Shown piece by piece: positions 27,463 to 36,465 of a stretch of DNA of 64,000 nt (positions are counted from its first letter, which is position 1; every line of letters starts with the position of its first letter). The stretch is from JL08 sp963765555. GTDB taxonomy: Bacteria; Pseudomonadota; Alphaproteobacteria; Rhodobacterales; Rhodobacteraceae. The position numbers and the translations under genes were made by a program. The notes beneath the pieces are model-generated. The model saw nothing but the letters and a program-made list of their open reading frames with translations, did no database searches and was not told the origin of the DNA. The stretch covers positions 372,001 to 436,000 of the forward strand of contig CAVXWX010000003.1 in assembly GCA_963765555.1 (NCBI GenBank), in the 5' to 3' direction.

Positions 27463-27909
27463 ATGGCAGAAAACAGAACCGAAGTCTTGGTCGGTGGTGC
27501 GGTATTGGCCGCAGCCATCGCGTTTATGGTCTACGCCGGTCAGGCGACCGGCTTTGGATCAACCAGCGCGGGCTACCCGCTTTCGGCCAGTTTCCGATCT
27601 CTGGAAGGCGTCGGCGTCGGCACGGACGTGCGGCTGGCCGGTGTCAAGATCGGAACGGTCACCGACGTAACGCTTAACCCTGAAACCTACCGCGCCGACA
27701 CGACAGTCAGCGTGATCAACGGTATCGAAATTCCGGACGACAGCGCAATCGTGGTGTCCTCCGAAGGGTTGCTGGGCGGAAATTTCGTTGAAATCGTCCC
27801 CGGCGGGTCGCCGTTTTTCTACGAAGCCGGGTCCGTGATTGAAGACACCCAGGGCGCGGTCAGCCTTGTGTCGCTGCTGTTGAAATTCGTTTCAGGCAGT
27901 GACGAGTGA
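27463..27909 (+). CDS. mlaD: MlaD-family lipid-transport protein
   Basis: 148 residues with one N-terminal hydrophobic anchor (VGGAVLAAAIAFMVYA) and an MCE/MlaD domain (YPLSASFRSLEGVGVGTDV, GVKIGTVTDVTL). It is the periplasmic lipid-binding subunit of the Mla system for outer-membrane phospholipid balance; the other Mla subunits are not in this window. ATG 27463 is the usual start, 11 bases after the NDUFA12-like stop. The order NDUFA12-mlaD-DUF2155-aat is common in Rhodobacterales. Confidence 0.88.
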   Translation: MAENRTEVLVGGAVLAAAIAFMVYAGQATGFGSTSAGYPLSASFRSLEGVGVGTDVRLAGVKIGTVTDVTLNPETYRADTTVSVINGIEIPDDSAIVVSSEGLLGGNFVEIVPGGSPFFYEAGSVIEDTQGAVSLVSLLLKFVSGSDE

Positions 27910-28260
27910 AACGAGCTTGCGTTGATATTGTCGCTGGTGGCCGGGTCTGCCAGCGGCCAAGAGGTGACAAACGGCACAGGCGTGATGCTGCGTGGGCTGG
28001 ACAAAATCGACGGGTTCCATTCGGATATTGAAATCAGGGCGGGCCAATCGGCATCGTTCGGGCAATTGAACATCGAATTGCAATCCTGCCGCTATCCTGC
28101 CGGCAATCCGGCAGGCGATGCCTTTGCCTATCTGGTTATCCGCGAAAACGATGCGGCAACACCGATCTATTCGGGTTGGATGATTGCATCATCTCCGGCG
28201 CTGAATGCGCTGGATCACGCGCGTTACGATGTCTGGGTCATGCGCTGTACCACATCCTGA
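27906..28260 (+). CDS. DUF2155 secreted protein
   Basis: About 117 residues with a signal peptide (LILSLVAGSASG) and a DUF2155 domain: GLDKIDGFHSDIEI, ELQSCRYP, SGWMIASSPALNALDHARYDVWVMRC. Function unknown. I place the start at GTG 27906 overlapping the mlaD stop and assume a one-base insertion near 27918, because the alternative TTG at 27922 truncates the signal peptide. The two cysteines of the domain are kept. The 3' end overlaps the convergent aat gene by 37 bases. Confidence 0.75.
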
Positions 28261-28856
28261 GCGTTTGCCGGATCAGGGGCCAGAAAATCGGCCTGACCTT
28301 TCAGGGCAGCATCCAACAACGTGTGATAGGCCGCGCGGCTGATTTCGATCGCCCCGAGTGACGCCAGATGATCCGTTAGAAACTGCGTGTCAAACAGGGT
28401 GAACCCCGCAGATCGCAACCGGTCCACCAGATAGACCAGCGCAACTTTTGATGCATCGCGCTGGCGGGAAAACATGCTTTCCCCGAAAAATGCCGTGCCC
28501 AGCGTCACGCCATAGACCCCGCCCACCAGATCGGGGCCGTTCCAAACCTCAAGCGAATGGGCGCGGCCCGCATCGTGCAGCGCCAGATACAAACGCCTGA
28601 TTTCGTCGTTGATCCATGTTTCCGCACGATCCGCGCAGCCATCCACCACATCCGCGAAACTCTGGTTGATGGTGATCGAATAATCATCCTTCAGGATCGT
28701 CTTGCGCAAAGACCGCGACAAATGAAACCCGTCCAAAGGCATGATCCCGCGTCGTTTCGGATCAACCCAGAACACTTCGGAGTCACCCGCATGATCCGCC
28801 ATCGGGAAAATGCCGATGGAATAGCCATGCAGCAGCAGATCAGGGGTCAGCGTCAT
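28224..28856 (-). CDS. aat: Leucyl/phenylalanyl-tRNA-protein transferase
   Basis: 210 residues. Family motifs are GYSIGIFPMADHAG, FWVDPKRRGIMPLDGFHLSR, EVWNGPDLVGGVYGV and FFGESMFSRQRDASKVAL. Aat adds Leu or Phe to proteins with N-terminal Arg or Lys, marking them for ClpAP (N-end rule). The start at 28856 (MTLTPDLLL) is chosen by family length. It is probably transcribed after accC, 16-31 bases downstream of it, and overlaps the DUF2155 gene convergently. Confidence 0.92.
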   Translation of the reverse strand: MTLTPDLLLHGYSIGIFPMADHAGDSEVFWVDPKRRGIMPLDGFHLSRSLRKTILKDDYSITINQSFADVVDGCADRAETWINDEIRRLYLALHDAGRAHSLEVWNGPDLVGGVYGVTLGTAFFGESMFSRQRDASKVALVYLVDRLRSAGFTLFDTQFLTDHLASLGAIEISRAAYHTLLDAALKGQADFLAPDPANAQDVVQRMTQTS

Positions 28857-28887
28857 GTAACAAGTGCCCACCCCGTGCCCTGCAAGA

Positions 28888-30237
28888 CTAGCCGTTCAGA
28901 TGGGTCAGCAGCCATTTTTCCAGCCAGTGAATATTGTAGTCTCCACTGTTCACATCCGGATCTTGCAGCAACTCGTGAAACAGCGGCACAGTGGTGTGCA
29001 CCCCGTCCACGATCAATTCGCCCAAGGCGCGGTTCAGACGTGCCAACGCTTCGGGGCGGTCGCGGCCATGTACGATCAACTTGCCGATCAGGCTGTCGTA
29101 ATAGGGCGGGATCGAATATCCGTCATAAAGCGCGGAATCCATCCGCACGCCCAACCCGCCGGGGGCGTGATACTGGCTGATCCGGCCGGGGGACGGCGCG
29201 AAATTCGGCAGTTTTTCCGCGTTGATCCGCACTTCGATGGCGTGGCCATTGATCTGCAGATCGTCCTGTTGAAAGGACATGGGCAGTCCGGATGCGACGC
29301 GGATTTGTTCGCGCACCAGATCGACGCCAAAAATCGCTTCGGTCACAGGGTGTTCGACCTGCAGGCGCGTGTTCATCTCGATGAAATAGAATTCGTTGTT
29401 TTCAAACAGGAATTCGATGGTGCCCGCGCCTGCGTAATCGATCTTGGCCACCGCATCTGCACAGACCTTGCCGATCTTGGCGCGCAACTCCGGTGTAATG
29501 GTCGGGCCGGGGGCCTCTTCAAACACTTTCTGGTGGCGGCGTTGCAGGGAACAGTCACGCTCGCCCAGATGCACGGCGCGGCCCTTGCCATCGCCAAACA
29601 CCTGAATTTCGATGTGGCGCGGGGTTTGCAGATATTTCTCGATATAGACTTCGTCATTGCCGAAGTTTGATTTGCCTTCGGCCCGTGCGGTCAGAAACGC
29701 GCTTTCCATATCCTTGGCGGTTTGGGCCACTTTCATGCCGCGCCCGCCACCGCCTGCCGTGGCCTTGATGATCACCGGATAGCCGATTTCTTCGCCGATA
29801 CGTTTTGCCTCGTCCAGCGATGGCACACCGCCGTCACTGCCGGGCACACAGGGCACACCCAGCGCCTTCATCGTATCTTTGGCGGTGATCTTGTCGCCCA
29901 TAACGCGGATATGTTCGGCTGTGGGGCCGATAAACGTCAGGCCGTGATCCTGCACGATCTGTACGAAATTCGCATTTTCCGAAAGAAAGCCGTATCCGGG
30001 ATGGATCGCTTCGGCCCCGGTGATTTCGCAGGCGGAAATAATTGCGGGCACCGAAAGATAGCTGTCCGTTGCCGAAGGCGGGCCGATGCATACGCTTTCA
30101 TCGGCCATACGCACATGCATCGCATCGCTGTCAGCGGTCGAATGGACGGCGACCGATCCAACGCCCATTTCACGCGCGGCGCGGATAACACGCAGAGCAA
30201 TTTCCCCGCGATTGGCGACCAGGATTTTATTGAACAT
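28888..30237 (-). CDS. accC: Acetyl-CoA carboxylase, biotin carboxylase subunit
   Basis: 449 residues, full length. Conserved parts are FNKILVANRGEIALRVIRA, the glycine-rich ATP loop KATAGGGGRGMKVAQ, RRHQKVFEEAPGP and EMNTRLQVEHPVTE. It carboxylates biotin on AccB in the first step of fatty acid synthesis. ATG 30237 is chosen over an upstream TTG by homology. It follows accB by 10 bases, forming accBC, with aat downstream. The frame is intact. Confidence 0.95.
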   Translation of the reverse strand: MFNKILVANRGEIALRVIRAAREMGVGSVAVHSTADSDAMHVRMADESVCIGPPSATDSYLSVPAIISACEITGAEAIHPGYGFLSENANFVQIVQDHGLTFIGPTAEHIRVMGDKITAKDTMKALGVPCVPGSDGGVPSLDEAKRIGEEIGYPVIIKATAGGGGRGMKVAQTAKDMESAFLTARAEGKSNFGNDEVYIEKYLQTPRHIEIQVFGDGKGRAVHLGERDCSLQRRHQKVFEEAPGPTITPELRAKIGKVCADAVAKIDYAGAGTIEFLFENNEFYFIEMNTRLQVEHPVTEAIFGVDLVREQIRVASGLPMSFQQDDLQINGHAIEVRINAEKLPNFAPSPGRISQYHAPGGLGVRMDSALYDGYSIPPYYDSLIGKLIVHGRDRPEALARLNRALGELIVDGVHTTVPLFHELLQDPDVNSGDYNIHWLEKWLLTHLNG

Positions 30238-30247
30238 TGCCAACGCC

Positions 30248-30749
30248 TTATTCCAGGATCACCAATGGCGCACCATATTCGACGGCACCCCCGTCTTCGA
30301 CCAGAATGCGTTTGACGGTTCCGGCGCGGGGGGCGGGAATGTGGTTCATCGTTTTCATCGCTTCGACAATCAGCAACGTATCGCCTTCGGCCACTTGCGC
30401 GCCCACCGAAATGAACGGGGCTGCACCGGGTTCGGCCTGCATATAGATCGTGCCGACCATCGGGCGAGGTGACCGCGCCGGGGTGGCTGGCCGGATCATC
30501 CGCGGCTTGTGCTGCAGCGGCGGGGGCGGACGCTGGCGCTGCGGCGGCCGGGGCTGCGGCTGTGGCGGCGGGCGCTGCTGCAACCTGTGTGACCACCTGT
30601 TGCGGGGTCATCCGGCTGACGCGAACGTTCAGGCGGTCATCCTCGCCGTATTCGCGTTTGACCTGCAATTCCGTCAGATCGTTTTCGCGCAACAATTCCG
30701 CCAGTGCCTGAATAAAGGCAACGTCTGCATCGTGATTGCTTTTTGTCAT
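30248..30749 (-). CDS. accB: Acetyl-CoA carboxylase biotin carboxyl carrier protein, frameshifted
   Basis: About 166 residues after correction. The N-terminal domain (AFIQALAELLRENDLTELQV) is joined by a long Ala/Pro linker to the biotinyl domain, whose EAMKTMN carries the biotinylated lysine. The frame changes near 30465, where one C less gives VTSPMVGTIYMQAEPG. Since AccB is essential, the break is most likely an assembly error. It is the first gene of accBC-aat and is divergent from the ligase gene across a 234-base gap. Confidence 0.9.
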
Positions 30750-30983
30750 GGGATCCTCGACCGCTTCGTTTGGTCCGTCTTGCTGCGAACCGTTTTGATG
30801 TTGACGCCGCTTATAGGTCATGCGCGCGCACATGAAAAGAAGCGACGTTCCTTCCCGATCAAGAAGGCGTGGCGCTTGGGGATCAAAAAAGGCACATTGC
30901 CTTGCATTCGATCATGGACCCGACCGCATTCGCGCGTAAACTTGTAAGGATCAACACCGCAACACGGCGCAAGGACGCAGGTT

Positions 30984-32492
30984 ATGAATATCGGATTTTG
31001 GCTGCATCGCCGCGCCCAGACGCATGGAAACGATCCGGCGCTGTTTCTGGGGCGTGAACTGGTCGCGGATTATGCCGGGTTTCATCGCAGGGCGGCGCAG
31101 GTTGCGGCGTGGTTGATGGCGCAAGGCGTCCAACCCGGTGACCGGGTGGCGATTTTCATGAAAAACTGCCCCGATTACCTGATTGTGCAATACGGTATCT
31201 GGTATGCGGGGGCGGCGGCGGTGCCGATCAACGCCAAACTGCACCCGCGCGAGGCCGCGTTTATTCTGAGTGATTCCGGCACAGGCATTGTGTTTTCATC
31301 GCCCGGCCTTGCCGAACCTGTGGCCGATCTTTGCCCGGACACGCGCGTCATTGATGTTACAGACGCCGCCTATGCCCAAATTTCTGCGCTGCCGCCTTTG
31401 GGGCATCTGGCACCTCGTGCGCCGGATGATCTGGCATGGTTGTTCTATACGTCCGGCACCACCGGACAGCCCAAAGGCGTGATCATCACGCACCGCATGC
31501 TGACCACCATGTCGCTGTGTTACCAGACCGATTGCGAACCGGTGGCGTCCGATCACACCACGCTCTACGCCGCCCCGATGAGCCATGGGGCAGGGATTTA
31601 CAACATGATGCATGTGCGCGCCGGCGCGCGCCATGTCTGCCCCGTATCCGGCGGATTTGACGAGGCCGAGATTTTCGATCTGGCGCGCCATTACGGCAAT
31701 GTGCAGATGTTTGCAGCCCCCACCATGGTCAAACGGATGACGCAGGTGGCACTGGCAACGGGCGAAACCGGCACCGGCCTGCGCACGATCATTTATGCGG
31801 GCGGCCCCATGTATCTGGCCGATATTGTCGAAGCTGTAGATCATTTCGGCCCTATATTTGCGCAGATTTACGGTCAGGGCGAATGCCCGATGGGGATTAC
31901 CGCACTGGCACGCGCCGATGTGGCAGATCGTGCGCACCCGCGCTGGCGTGAACGCCTGCAATCGGTCGGGCGCGCGCAATCCGCGGTCGAGGTGCAGATC
32001 GGCGACGCCGATGGCACACCGCTGCCCGTAGGCACCCATGGTGAGATTATGGTGCGCGGCGACACGGTGATGCCCGGCTACTGGAACAACCCCAAGGCCA
32101 CCGCAAAGACGATCGTGAACGGCTGGTTGATGACGGGGGACATGGGGTTCATGGACGAAGACGGCTATGTCACGATGCAGGACCGGTCCAAGGATATGAT
32201 CATTTCCGGTGGGTCAAACGTCTACCCGCGCGAGGTCGAGGAAGTGTTGTTGATGCATCCCGACGTTGCCGAGGTGTCGGTTGTCGGGCGCACGCATCCC
32301 GACTGGGGCGAGGAGGTGGTGGCCTTTGTCGTGGGCCGCGCTGATCCGGCTGCGCTGGACCAGTTGTGCAATGACAATATCGCCCGTTTCAAACGGCCCA
32401 AGGCCTATTTCACCGTGCCGGACCTGCCCAAGAACAATTACGGCAAGGTGTTGAAAACCGAACTGCGCAAACGGCTGGAGGAGATTACATGA
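30984..32492 (+). CDS. Acyl-CoA ligase / AMP-dependent synthetase
   Basis: 502 residues. The adenylate-forming signature FYTSGTTGQPKGV, the GQGECPMG region, WLMTGDMGFMDEDGY and KDMIISGGSNVYPREVEE are all present, as is the catalytic lysine region NNYGKVLKTEL. It activates a carboxylic acid to its CoA ester with ATP; the acid is not clear, but a medium-chain or aromatic acid fits the class. Its stop overlaps the next SDR gene (ATGA), so they form an operon. Confidence 0.88.
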   Translation: MNIGFWLHRRAQTHGNDPALFLGRELVADYAGFHRRAAQVAAWLMAQGVQPGDRVAIFMKNCPDYLIVQYGIWYAGAAAVPINAKLHPREAAFILSDSGTGIVFSSPGLAEPVADLCPDTRVIDVTDAAYAQISALPPLGHLAPRAPDDLAWLFYTSGTTGQPKGVIITHRMLTTMSLCYQTDCEPVASDHTTLYAAPMSHGAGIYNMMHVRAGARHVCPVSGGFDEAEIFDLARHYGNVQMFAAPTMVKRMTQVALATGETGTGLRTIIYAGGPMYLADIVEAVDHFGPIFAQIYGQGECPMGITALARADVADRAHPRWRERLQSVGRAQSAVEVQIGDADGTPLPVGTHGEIMVRGDTVMPGYWNNPKATAKTIVNGWLMTGDMGFMDEDGYVTMQDRSKDMIISGGSNVYPREVEEVLLMHPDVAEVSVVGRTHPDWGEEVVAFVVGRADPAALDQLCNDNIARFKRPKAYFTVPDLPKNNYGKVLKTELRKRLEEIT

Positions 32493-33292
32493 CCGATCTG
32501 ACAGGAAAAACCGCACTGGTCACAGGATCGGTGCAGGGCATCGGGCTGGCCGTGGCGCGGGTGTTGGCGCGCGCAGGGGCTCGCATCGCCGTGCACGGGC
32601 TGGCGGGGGATGCCCAGATTGCAGACGTCTGTGAAACGCTGGAAAACGACGGGGCCCCGCAGGCCGAGTTTTTCCATGGCGATCTGCGCAATGCCGACCG
32701 GATCGACGAATTGATGGCCGCCGTGCAGGCATGGGGCGGCGCCGATATTCTGGTCAACAACGCAGGTATCCAGCACACGGCCCCGTTGGCCGATATGCCG
32801 CGCGAAAAATGGGATGCCATCCTGTCGATCAACCTGTCGGCGGCGTTTCACACCATGCAAAAGGTATTGCCGCAAATGGCCGCGCGTGGCTACGGGCGGG
32901 TGATCAATATCGCGTCGGTGCACGGTCTTGTGGCATCAAAGGACAAGGCGCCCTATGTCGCCGCCAAATTCGGCCTTGTGGGCCTTAGTCAGGTGGCCGC
33001 GCTGGAATATGCGGCCAGCGGCGACCGGGCCAAAGGGGGCGTAACGGTCAACTGCATCTGCCCCGGATGGACGGAAACCGCTATTATTGCACCCCAGATT
33101 GAACAGCGTGCGGCCCTGCATGGCGGGGATCGCGCGGCGGGTATTGCCGATCTGCTGCGTGAAAAGCAACCCAGTCAGCGCCTGTCAGACCCGTCTGAAA
33201 TCGGCGAACTGGCGTTGTGGCTGTGCAATCCTGTGGCGCATAACGTCACCGGCACCTCAATCCCGATTGATGGCGGCTGGACGGCGCAATAG
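32489..33292 (+). CDS. SDR-family dehydrogenase, 3-hydroxybutyrate dehydrogenase-like
   Basis: 267 residues. The Rossmann motif TGSVQGIG, NNAG (NNAGIQHTAPL), the catalytic Ser-Tyr-Lys set (IASVHGL and YVAAK), and the C-terminal PIDGGWTAQ are typical of D-3-hydroxybutyrate dehydrogenases, which often end WTAQ. It would interconvert 3-hydroxybutyrate or a related hydroxy acid and the keto acid with NAD. It is translationally coupled to the acyl-CoA ligase, which suggests hydroxyacid or polyhydroxyalkanoate-related carbon use; this link is inferred. Confidence 0.85.
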   Translation: MTDLTGKTALVTGSVQGIGLAVARVLARAGARIAVHGLAGDAQIADVCETLENDGAPQAEFFHGDLRNADRIDELMAAVQAWGGADILVNNAGIQHTAPLADMPREKWDAILSINLSAAFHTMQKVLPQMAARGYGRVINIASVHGLVASKDKAPYVAAKFGLVGLSQVAALEYAASGDRAKGGVTVNCICPGWTETAIIAPQIEQRAALHGGDRAAGIADLLREKQPSQRLSDPSEIGELALWLCNPVAHNVTGTSIPIDGGWTAQ

Positions 33293-33577
33293 GGCGGCGT
33301 TGGTGTCTTGGGCCTGACGGTCCAGCTTTTCCGCCTGCTCGGCCAGCAGCGTTTCAATTTCGATCTGGATGGCAGACGGGGGTGGCGCGGGTTCGTTTTC
33401 TCGTGACCAAGGGGCAGGGCGTGGCACATCAGGAGCGCGGAACGGACCGTTCCCAGAAGCGGTGCCAGCGGGATTGAGCGGCGCAATAACGGGTTTGGGT
33501 TTGCGAGTTTGGGGCAGGGACCAGGGATGGCCGGTGCTAAGCGGGGCCTGAACCACAGGCGGTATCGCGATTTTCAT
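33257..33577 (-). CDS. Small hypothetical protein, Pro-rich
   Basis: 106 residues, no signal peptide or membrane segment. The N-terminal two-thirds is rich in Pro, and the end has a short helical region (EIETLLAEQAEKLDRQAQD). GGAG lies six bases before ATG, which supports expression. It overlaps the end of the SDR gene by 36 bases on the other strand. I do not recognise the family; it may be a minor protein of the group or spurious. Confidence 0.45.
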   Translation of the reverse strand: MKIAIPPVVQAPLSTGHPWSLPQTRKPKPVIAPLNPAGTASGNGPFRAPDVPRPAPWSRENEPAPPPSAIQIEIETLLAEQAEKLDRQAQDTNAALLRRPAAINRD

Positions 33578-33688
33578 AGTGACTCCGTAACCTGATCGGA
33601 GCCCTCACCCGTATTGAGTGTAAATTAACCGGCGTTGACAGAGTGTTAACGTGATGGAGGCACATCACTAAAATCCGCTGTATCCTGT

Positions 33689-33709
33689 GGCGGGGCTGGG
33701 CGCCCCGCC
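33689..33709 (-). terminator. GC-rich hairpin after livF
   Basis: GGCGGGGC and GCCCCGCC form an 8-bp stem with a 5-base loop, 10 bases after the livF stop. There is no T run, so it is either a weak terminator or an mRNA-stabilising 3' hairpin. Confidence 0.45.
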
Positions 33710-33719
33710 GCAGAACATA

Positions 33720-34475
33720 TCAGATCGCCAGATATTCGGCGCGCAACTGTTCGTTTTGCAGAACCTCATCAGCGCTGCCGTCAAAGACAATGCCGCCGGT
33801 ATCCAGAATAACCGCGCGGTCCGCCAGTTGCAGCGCGCGCACCGCATTCTGTTCCACGATCACGGTGGTGATACCCTGTTCCTTGATAATCATCAGTGTC
33901 TTTTCAATCTCGTCCACGATGACCGGGGCCAGACCTTCGTAAGGTTCATCCAGCAACAGCACCTTGATGTCACGCGCCAGCGCGCGCGCGATCGCCAGCA
34001 TCTGCTGTTCGCCGCCTGACAGGGTTGTACCTTCTTGCGTGCGGCGTTCGCCCAGACGCGGGAACAGTTCGTAAAGACGGTCAAGCGACCAGCCGACAGG
34101 CGGCGCGATTTGCGCAAGCTTCAGGTTCTCTTCGACCGTGAGGCCGGCGATGATCCGTCGGTCTTCGGGGACAAGACCCAATCCGACCGATGCCGCCTCA
34201 TAGCTTTTCATTTTGTGCAGGGGTTGGTGATCAAGCCATATTTCGCCCTTGGCCAGCTGCGGATTGTCCAGCCGCGCGATGGCGCGCAAGGTCGATGTCT
34301 TGCCTGCACCATTGCGCCCGAGCAGCGCCAGAATCTCTCCTTCGTGCACGTTAAAGCTGATGCCCTGCACGATATAGCTTTCGCCGTAATAGGCGTGCAT
34401 GTCCCACACCGACAGAAAGGCAGGCGCGGTCGAGGCCATATTGGCGTTCTTGGAAAAGTCCGGTTTGACGTTCAT
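33720..34475 (-). CDS. livF: Branched-chain-type ABC transporter ATP-binding protein LivF
   Basis: 251 residues. Walker A GRNGAGKTST, signature LSGGEQQMLAIARAL and Walker B VLLLDEPYEGLAP are intact. LivF works with LivG to power the LivHM permease. It is the last gene of a five-gene cluster on the minus strand, 20 bases after livG. It has an N-terminal extension of about 15 residues compared with minimal LivF. Confidence 0.92.
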   Translation of the reverse strand: MNVKPDFSKNANMASTAPAFLSVWDMHAYYGESYIVQGISFNVHEGEILALLGRNGAGKTSTLRAIARLDNPQLAKGEIWLDHQPLHKMKSYEAASVGLGLVPEDRRIIAGLTVEENLKLAQIAPPVGWSLDRLYELFPRLGERRTQEGTTLSGGEQQMLAIARALARDIKVLLLDEPYEGLAPVIVDEIEKTLMIIKEQGITTVIVEQNAVRALQLADRAVILDTGGIVFDGSADEVLQNEQLRAEYLAI

Positions 34476-34495
34476 GGTTTTGTCCCTTTCGCCGC

Positions 34496-35251
34496 TTACG
34501 CGCTTTCGCCCAGATACGCTTCGCGCACTTTGGGGTGGCCCTTGATGTTTTCGGGCGAATCTTCGACCAGTGGGGTGCCCTGGGCCAGAACGGTGATCCG
34601 TTCGGCCAGTGAAAACACCACATGCATGTCATGTTCGATGATGGCGATGGTGATATCGCGTTCATCCTTGATCTGTTTCAGCAGATCGATGGTGTTGTTG
34701 GTGTCCGCGCGGGCCATACCAGCGGTCGGTTCATCCAACAGCAACAGACGCGGCTGCTGGCTAAGGCACATCCCGATTTCAAGGCGGCGTTTATCCCCGC
34801 GCGACAGTGATGCTGCGTGCATGTGCCGTTTGTCGATCATGTTCATGTCTTCCAGCATGCTTTCGGCTTTTTCGATCAACTCGCGCTCGTTATCGACAGT
34901 TTCGATCGCGTGCATGCGAAATGCGCCATCCCGTTTGGCAAAACAGGGGATCATCACGTTTTCGAACACGGTCAGATCGCCAAAGATTTCCGGCGTCTGA
35001 AACACGCGGCTGATGCCCATCTGGTTGATCTCGTGCGGGGCACGGCCCAGCACGGACTGACCATCAAACATCACCGATCCGGTGTCGGGGATCAGTTTGC
35101 CGACCAGACAGTTCAGCAGGGTAGATTTGCCCGCACCGTTCGGCCCGATGATCGCGTGCACCGTGTTTTCCGCAACGCTCAGGTTTACATTGCCAAGGGC
35201 CTGCAAGCCCCCGAACCGTTTGTTGACATCTTTGACTTCAAGAATACCCAT
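34496..35251 (-). CDS. livG: Branched-chain-type ABC transporter ATP-binding protein LivG
   Basis: 251 residues. Walker A GPNGAGKSTLLN, signature LSRGDKRRLEIGMCL (a variant of LSGG), and Walker B LLLLDEPTAGMARADT. The variant signature LSRGDKRRLEI occurs in some LivG proteins for urea or amide transport, so amino-acid specificity is not certain. It starts 12 bases after the livM stop. Confidence 0.92.
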   Translation of the reverse strand: MGILEVKDVNKRFGGLQALGNVNLSVAENTVHAIIGPNGAGKSTLLNCLVGKLIPDTGSVMFDGQSVLGRAPHEINQMGISRVFQTPEIFGDLTVFENVMIPCFAKRDGAFRMHAIETVDNERELIEKAESMLEDMNMIDKRHMHAASLSRGDKRRLEIGMCLSQQPRLLLLDEPTAGMARADTNNTIDLLKQIKDERDITIAIIEHDMHVVFSLAERITVLAQGTPLVEDSPENIKGHPKVREAYLGESA

Positions 35252-35262
35252 GGCCCGTCTCC

Positions 35263-36462
35263 TTATTCCGCAGGCTGCTTGGCAGCAGGATCGTCGCCGT
35301 CTTCGGCCTTTTTGCGGCGAAACAGGTTCATGATTTTCTGTCCGCCTTCAACCAGACCACCGGGCAGGAAGATGACAACCAGCATGAACATGATGCCCAG
35401 TGTCAGGTGCCAGCCTTTGCCGATGAACGGGTAGACCAGTGCAATCAGCAAATCCTCGATCCCGTCGGGCAGCCAGTAGAACCACTGGTGCAGGATGTTT
35501 TCGTTGATCTTGGAAATGATGTTTTCCATGTATTTGATGAAACCCGCACCCAGGATCGGGCCGATCAGCGTACCGGCACCGCCCAGAATGGTCATCAGAA
35601 CAACCTCGCCGCTTGCGGTCCAGAACATACGTTCCGCGCCCACCTGCGTGTCCATCGCGACCAGCAAACCACCCGCCAGACCGGCATACATGCCCGAGAT
35701 CACAAAAGCGGCCAGGGTGTAGGGTTTGGGATCAAGCCCGGTATAGTTCATCCGCTGCTGGTTGGATTTGACCGCCCGCAACATCATGCCAAAGGGCGAC
35801 CGGAAGATGCGGATCGACAGATAGAAGGCCATCAGCATGATCAGTCCGGCAAGGTAATAGCCCACGTTGAACGTGAACAGCCAGCTGCCAACTTCCATTT
35901 CGTAGGTCGATGTCATTTCCAGCCCGAACAGGTTTGCCTTGGGCGTTGCACCGGATTCCAACGGGGCATCCAGAATGCGCGGATCGAACACTTTGGGCTG
36001 CAAACCGGTTTCGCCGCCCGTGATCGGTGTCAGCACCGAATAGGCCAGTGAATAGGACATTTGCGCAAAGGCCAGCGTCAGGATCGAAAAGTAGATGCCT
36101 GAGCGGCGCAGCGATATCCAGCCGACCAGCAGGGAAAACACACCGGCCACCGCGACAGAAACGAGGATCGCGGGGATCACGTTCATCGTCAGCAGTTTCA
36201 TCATCCAGATACCGGCATAAGATCCGACACCCAGAAACGCCGCGTGTCCAAAGCTGAGGTATCCGGTCAGGCCGAACAGGATGTTGAACCCGATGGCGAA
36301 GATGCCAAAGATCACGAACCGCTGCATCAGATCGGGATAGCCCGCGTTGAATTGCGCCAGTTCGGACCCTTCAGGAAAGGGGTTCAGGATAAAGGGGGCC
36401 AGCACCGTCAGGGCGATGACAACCATGAAAAGACGAAGATCGGATTTGTTCAGTCCAAACAT
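35263..36462 (-). CDS. livM: Branched-chain-type ABC transporter permease LivM
   Basis: 399 residues with about ten hydrophobic helices and the EAA-like region around GGAGTLIGPILGAGFI. An insert of about 45 residues (YSVLTPITGGETGLQPKVF and following) is unusual compared with LivM of amino-acid transporters. It is three bases after livH, so the two permeases are co-translated. Confidence 0.9.
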   Translation of the reverse strand: MFGLNKSDLRLFMVVIALTVLAPFILNPFPEGSELAQFNAGYPDLMQRFVIFGIFAIGFNILFGLTGYLSFGHAAFLGVGSYAGIWMMKLLTMNVIPAILVSVAVAGVFSLLVGWISLRRSGIYFSILTLAFAQMSYSLAYSVLTPITGGETGLQPKVFDPRILDAPLESGATPKANLFGLEMTSTYEMEVGSWLFTFNVGYYLAGLIMLMAFYLSIRIFRSPFGMMLRAVKSNQQRMNYTGLDPKPYTLAAFVISGMYAGLAGGLLVAMDTQVGAERMFWTASGEVVLMTILGGAGTLIGPILGAGFIKYMENIISKINENILHQWFYWLPDGIEDLLIALVYPFIGKGWHLTLGIMFMLVVIFLPGGLVEGGQKIMNLFRRKKAEDGDDPAAKQPAE

Positions 36463-36465
36463 GGG

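Noticed and set aside
27019..27909. A single continuous frame that would be an NDUFA12-MlaD fusion
   Set aside because: The junction lacks the normal NDUFA12 end; shifting frame gives DYEAWTPE and a stop, then a proper mlaD start. It is a frameshift artefact.
33257..33577. Reading the Pro-rich 106-residue frame as an artefact
   Set aside because: It has a well-placed GGAG before its ATG and a plausible helical end, so I kept it as a low-confidence gene instead of dropping it.
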